A stretch of 64,000 nucleotides of DNA from Rhodovulum marinum (GTDB taxonomy: Bacteria; Pseudomonadota; Alphaproteobacteria; Rhodobacterales; Rhodobacteraceae), in NCBI RefSeq assembly GCF_004343075.1, contig NZ_SLXP01000012.1, positions 33,320 through 97,319 of the forward strand, written 5' to 3'. Shown here piece after piece: positions 60,730 through 64,000 of the stretch. The notes beneath the pieces were generated by a model. The model saw only the letters and a program-made list of their open reading frames with translations, was not told the DNA's origin and ran no database searches. Position numbers and translations under genes: made by a program. Position 1 is the first letter of the stretch; each line of letters starts with the position of its first letter.

Positions 60730-62730
60730 ATGGGAAAAGCGCGGATCGCCACCGGCGTTTTGCTGGTAACGCTGGTGACCGCCGCCATAGGATACACCAT
60801 CGCCTCGGCGGTGCTGACATACCAGGATCTGGGATTCGGGGCCGAAATCGACTTTGCCTATATCGCGCAGAACTATCTGGCGATCCTCGATCGCCGCCCA
60901 GAGGATGCCCAACTCATCCACCTGATCATCGGCAGCTTCGCCGCAGCTGGCTTGATGCTGAGCCTTGCTCTCTCGGGATCCGCCCTGACACGGTTTGGCC
61001 AGACCCATTGGCAGAGCGCGCGCGAAATGAAGGCAAACGGTTTTTTTGGAGAGCCAGGGACCGGATTCATCCTCGGCAAACTCGGCAATCCTAAATCCCG
61101 CGCGAAATACATTTGCTCCAAGGTCTTCCCGCATGCGCTGATCGTGGCTCCCACGGGTCGCGGCAAGACCACGGGCTTTGTCATTCCGAACCTGCTGACC
61201 TGGCAGGGCTCCGCAGTGACGCTCGATGTGAAGGGGGAATGTTTCGAGGCCACGGCGCGGCACCGCGCAGCCCAGGGCGACAAGGTTTATCGCTTTGCCC
61301 CCACCGATTGGGAGGGCAAGCGCACGCATCGCTACAACCCGCTCCTGCGCATCTTTGAGCTGAAAGATCCCGCGCGCCAGCAGATGGAACTGCAACTCCT
61401 CGCGACGCTCTTTCTGCAAAGCGACAATGACCGGGTGCAGGGCCTCCTTAAAGGCGGGATCGATCTCTTCGTGGCAGCAGGCCTGTTGGCGTTCCAGCGC
61501 AAACGTCCGACCCTGGGCGAAGTCTACCGCATCGCGGCCTCGGGCGGGAACAAGCAGAAGGAGTATTTCGCGCGGGGTCACGAGGTCGACAACAGGGCGG
61601 CCAAACTGATCTTCACGCGGCTCGCTTCGACCAATAACGACACGCTGACCTCCTATGTCTCGCTCCTGATGACCTCGGGGCTCGACCAATGGCAGAACCC
61701 TGCCATCGACGAGGCGACGGCGGTGTCGGATTTTGATTTCCGGACGATCCGCAAGAAACCCTTCTCGGTCTATCTCGTGGTCCAGCCACTTATGGTGAAG
61801 CCGCTGGCGCCGCTGATCCGCCTCTTCTTCTCCGATCTCCTCTCGGCCATGCAGGAAAAGGATCCAGGGCCAGACGAGCCGTGGCCCGTCATGATCATGC
61901 TCGATGAGTTCAATCGCTTGGGCAAAATGCCTATCGTGGTCGAGAGCATAGAGACCCTGCGGACCTATCGTGGACATTTGGCAGTTGTCACCCAAACCAT
62001 CCCTGCCCTCGATGAAATCTACGGCGAAAACACCCGCCGCGCCCTGCAGGGCAACGCGGGCGTGAAGCTCTATCTGACGCCTTCTGACGAGAAGACCGTC
62101 GAGGAGTTGAGCAAGGCGGTCGGCAAGACCACCAAGACTGTCGTCACGCGGTCGCAATCCATCGGCAAAAACCCCTTCGAGGGCCGAAGCCAATCCACAC
62201 GGACCGAAGAGAGCTCTCTGCTCCCCGAAGACGAGGCGCGCCGCCTGCCGCTCGACGAGATCGTCATGGTCATCGATGCGCAGATGCCCGTACGTGCGAA
62301 GAGAATCCAGTATTTTGACGATCGGCTGTTCAAGGCGATCCACGCGGCGCAGACGGGCGAGTTGCCGTTCCCGGAACCGGGGGGAGGTGGGTCGCAGGGC
62401 ACGCTGCCGCTGAGCATGCGCGCCATGCCGATGACACCGCCACCGGACGGCCCCCGTGGTTCTGAAGCTGATGTGGAGCGGGCACGCGAGGGCGTTGACG
62501 GTCAACCGTCAGGGCAATCTGATGTAGTTCCAAAGAAGACCGCGCCTGTCGTTCAAGCCGTTATCGCCGAGGAACAGCGCCAGATGGAGATGGATTTTGG
62601 GGGACAGCTTGCGGATGCCGAGACAGTGGGGGTGGATGATGAGGCGCAGATGCGCTCTGCCGTTGATGGCTTGGACGATATGGAAGCGATGCTGCGAGAG
62701 GGGGATGTCGAAAAGCTGGTTGCTCGATAG
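60730..62730 (+). CDS. Type IV secretion coupling protein (VirD4/TraG family)
   Basis: 666 residues from the ATG at 60730; a TTG at 60718 overlapping the relaxase stop is also possible. Two N-terminal membrane helices (GVLLVTLVTAAIGYTIASAV and LIIGSFAAAGLMLSLALSG), Walker A VAPTGRGKTTGFVIPN, Walker B VMIMLDEFNRLGKMP. C-terminal ~100 residues are acidic. It hands the relaxase-DNA complex to a mating pore. No mating-pair-formation genes are in the window, so they are elsewhere or supplied in trans. Confidence 0.93.
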   Translation: MGKARIATGVLLVTLVTAAIGYTIASAVLTYQDLGFGAEIDFAYIAQNYLAILDRRPEDAQLIHLIIGSFAAAGLMLSLALSGSALTRFGQTHWQSAREMKANGFFGEPGTGFILGKLGNPKSRAKYICSKVFPHALIVAPTGRGKTTGFVIPNLLTWQGSAVTLDVKGECFEATARHRAAQGDKVYRFAPTDWEGKRTHRYNPLLRIFELKDPARQQMELQLLATLFLQSDNDRVQGLLKGGIDLFVAAGLLAFQRKRPTLGEVYRIAASGGNKQKEYFARGHEVDNRAAKLIFTRLASTNNDTLTSYVSLLMTSGLDQWQNPAIDEATAVSDFDFRTIRKKPFSVYLVVQPLMVKPLAPLIRLFFSDLLSAMQEKDPGPDEPWPVMIMLDEFNRLGKMPIVVESIETLRTYRGHLAVVTQTIPALDEIYGENTRRALQGNAGVKLYLTPSDEKTVEELSKAVGKTTKTVVTRSQSIGKNPFEGRSQSTRTEESSLLPEDEARRLPLDEIVMVIDAQMPVRAKRIQYFDDRLFKAIHAAQTGELPFPEPGGGGSQGTLPLSMRAMPMTPPPDGPRGSEADVERAREGVDGQPSGQSDVVPKKTAPVVQAVIAEEQRQMEMDFGGQLADAETVGVDDEAQMRSAVDGLDDMEAMLREGDVEKLVAR

Positions 62731-62911
62731 CGTGGTGTGCATCGCCATCTTTCAGGGACGGCGGGGAGCGGACCTTCGCCGCGGATGCGAAGTTTCGGCG
62801 TTCGCTCAGTGATAGCGGACCTTTGCATAAGGGGACTTCCGCTTTCAGTTGTGCGACCTATTGGATGGGTGCACACTAGGCCGAAGGTTGTTTTGGAAAC
62901 GCGATATCATC

Positions 62912-64000
62912 ATGTCATCGAGCATTCTTAAGCTTGCAATTAGAAATTTCCGAGGTGTTCGAGAACTTGATTGGCTCCCCTCCGCGGGAATGAACTTCAT
63001 CTTAGGGGGCGGCGACTCAGGAAAGACAACGGTGCTAGAGGCCGTTGACCTTCTTTTCTCTCCATCCAGCTCTTTCAACGTTTCCGAGACAGACTACTGG
63101 ATGAGGGAAACCGCTACCAGTTTTACGATCGAGGCGGTAGTCCGCATAGGAGATGAGATCGATATCAACACCCAGCCAAACATGGCCTATCCTTGGCATT
63201 GGGATGGGAAGGAAGCCGTTGCTCCAAACAATGATGAAGAGAACGGCGAGAACGACGAGGTTTATATATTTCGGTTCACAGCAAACGATCAGCAAGAAAC
63301 CTTGTGGGAAATCGTTCAGCCTGACGGAAACACGATCCGTTTTTCCGTAGGGCTCCGAAGACAGATCGGATTAGTTTCTCTCCCAAGTGATGACCGAAAC
63401 GATAAGGACCTCAGATTGGTCTACGGGTCTGCTCTGGATCGACATATTGGCGATCCGTCCTTGCGCTCCCGCATAGGAAAGCAGGTCGCCGACATCAATC
63501 TTCAGGACGAACTTTCGGACGAGGCAAAGGAAGCGCTCGCGGCGCTTGATGCCAAGTTCGGAGAAAAAGCCCTACCTGGTGGTGTGTCGATCGGATTGAC
63601 GAGTTCCAGGGGCGTATCGATCGGTGCACTTGTCTGTTTGCTGGCCCAGAAGTCTGAGGACACACAACTTCCGCTATCGAGCTGGGGAGCCGGAACTAGG
63701 CGTCTGGCCAGCCTTGAAATCGGGGCTGCCAATACCAATGCGCCCTCTTTCATCACCGTAGATGAGATAGAACGCGGGCTTGAGCCATATCGTCTACGAC
63801 AGTTCCTCGCCGATCTTATCGGGCAAGACGGCCAGAAGTTCGTTACGACGCACAGCCCAATTGCGATAGCCGCAGCGCCAGAAGCACACTTGTGGTACAT
63901 GGACAGTTCCGGTCGCCTGGGCTCACTCCCGTCTGAGTTAGTTGGCAAACAGCAAAAAAACGACCCTGAAACGTTCTTATCACGTGTCGCGGTGATAGCT
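62912..64000 (+). CDS. OLD-type AAA ATPase, N-terminal part (runs off window)
   Basis: 363 codons visible, open to the window end. Starts MSSSILKLAIRNFRGVRELD. Walker A NFILGGGDSGKTTVLEA, ABC-type signature LSSWGAGTRRLASLE, Walker B SFITVDEIERGLEPYR, and the H-loop KFVTTHSPIAIAA. This is the OLD/RecF-like ATPase half; a TOPRIM nuclease is expected beyond the edge, as in OLD or Gabija GajA proteins, but cannot be seen. GC content is lower than in the transfer genes before it (AAATTTCCGAGG, CAGCAAAAAAACG), a hint of separate origin. Probably another defence gene. Confidence 0.85.
   Translation, partial: MSSSILKLAIRNFRGVRELDWLPSAGMNFILGGGDSGKTTVLEAVDLLFSPSSSFNVSETDYWMRETATSFTIEAVVRIGDEIDINTQPNMAYPWHWDGKEAVAPNNDEENGENDEVYIFRFTANDQQETLWEIVQPDGNTIRFSVGLRRQIGLVSLPSDDRNDKDLRLVYGSALDRHIGDPSLRSRIGKQVADINLQDELSDEAKEALAALDAKFGEKALPGGVSIGLTSSRGVSIGALVCLLAQKSEDTQLPLSSWGAGTRRLASLEIGAANTNAPSFITVDEIERGLEPYRLRQFLADLIGQDGQKFVTTHSPIAIAAAPEAHLWYMDSSGRLGSLPSELVGKQQKNDPETFLSRVAVIA

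Noticed and set aside
60586..62505. 639-codon minus-strand ORF opposite the coupling protein gene
   Set aside because: The plus strand carries Walker A and B of VirD4; the antisense translation has no domain and arises from GC bias.
1..64000. tRNA, rRNA or CRISPR arrays
   Set aside because: No cloverleaf, rRNA segment or regularly spaced direct repeats of CRISPR type were recognised while reading; a tRNA/CRISPR search program was not available.

Overview
The window is a continuous piece of a large, GC-rich alphaproteobacterial replicon. Around 32.3-35.9 kb it carries a complete repABC replication and partition module: repA, repB, a probable antisense RNA, repC and two 14-16 bp parS palindromes. 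repABC replicons are an alphaproteobacterial hallmark. The gene content (phaC-pta-ackA-fabI cluster, DUF736, DUF2493, ArdC and strawberry-notch helicase genes, VirD2-like relaxase) suggests the Rhodobacterales, for example a Paracoccus relative. That assignment is inference from gene content. Because everything is contiguous, the metabolic and metal genes to the left are also plasmid- or chromid-borne.

Layout. (1) 1-6.9 kb: the end of an ABC-2 permease, a DUF900 lipoprotein hydrolase, then a tight operon of PHA synthase, a MaoC/phosphotransacylase fusion, an acyl kinase and an enoyl reductase, which links acyl-CoA and acyl-phosphate pools to storage polyester. (2) 7.3-14.3 kb: a mobile-element scrap yard with an IS110-family transposase, an IS256-family transposase cut at its 3' end, a complete IS21-family element with recognisable multi-repeat ends, and a truncated TniA/Mu-type transposase next to its own repeat-bearing transposon end. 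(3) 14.5-29.6 kb: a metal-response island. A MerR regulator, two CDF exporters, a P-type Zn/Cd/Pb ATPase and a ZIP transporter are combined with two SCO proteins, DsbB and DsbA-like proteins, PCuAC and DUF411 proteins, an M23 peptidase, two L,D-transpeptidases, two lipoproteins, LspA and Lnt. Four promoters in the island share the same unusual 19-bp-spacer MerR architecture, so it looks like one regulon that exports metal and also services periplasmic thiols, lipoproteins and peptidoglycan.

(4) 30.0-35.9 kb: an HTH protein, a serine recombinase and repABC with parS. (5) 37.1-50.2 kb: plasmid accessory genes (ArdC, DUF3768, a large ParB-like protein, a methylase-helicase of the strawberry-notch family, DUF736 and several unknowns). 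Among them lies an Abi-family HEPN protein with a divergent, terminator-ended small RNA. (6) 50.5-55.0 kb: a CBASS operon (35-aa small ORF, CapV patatin, CD-NTase, E2-only protein) next to an XRE-ImmA/PIN toxin-antitoxin-like pair. (7) 55.6-62.7 kb: a DUF2493 protein, a hairpin-rich candidate oriT, a MobC-like protein, a relaxase and a VirD4-type coupling protein. (8) 62.9-64.0 kb: the start of an OLD-type ATPase running off the window.

No tRNA, rRNA or CRISPR array was seen. The most interesting parts are the Abi-plus-small-RNA locus, the metal/envelope regulon and the CBASS operon with its uncatalogued small ORF.
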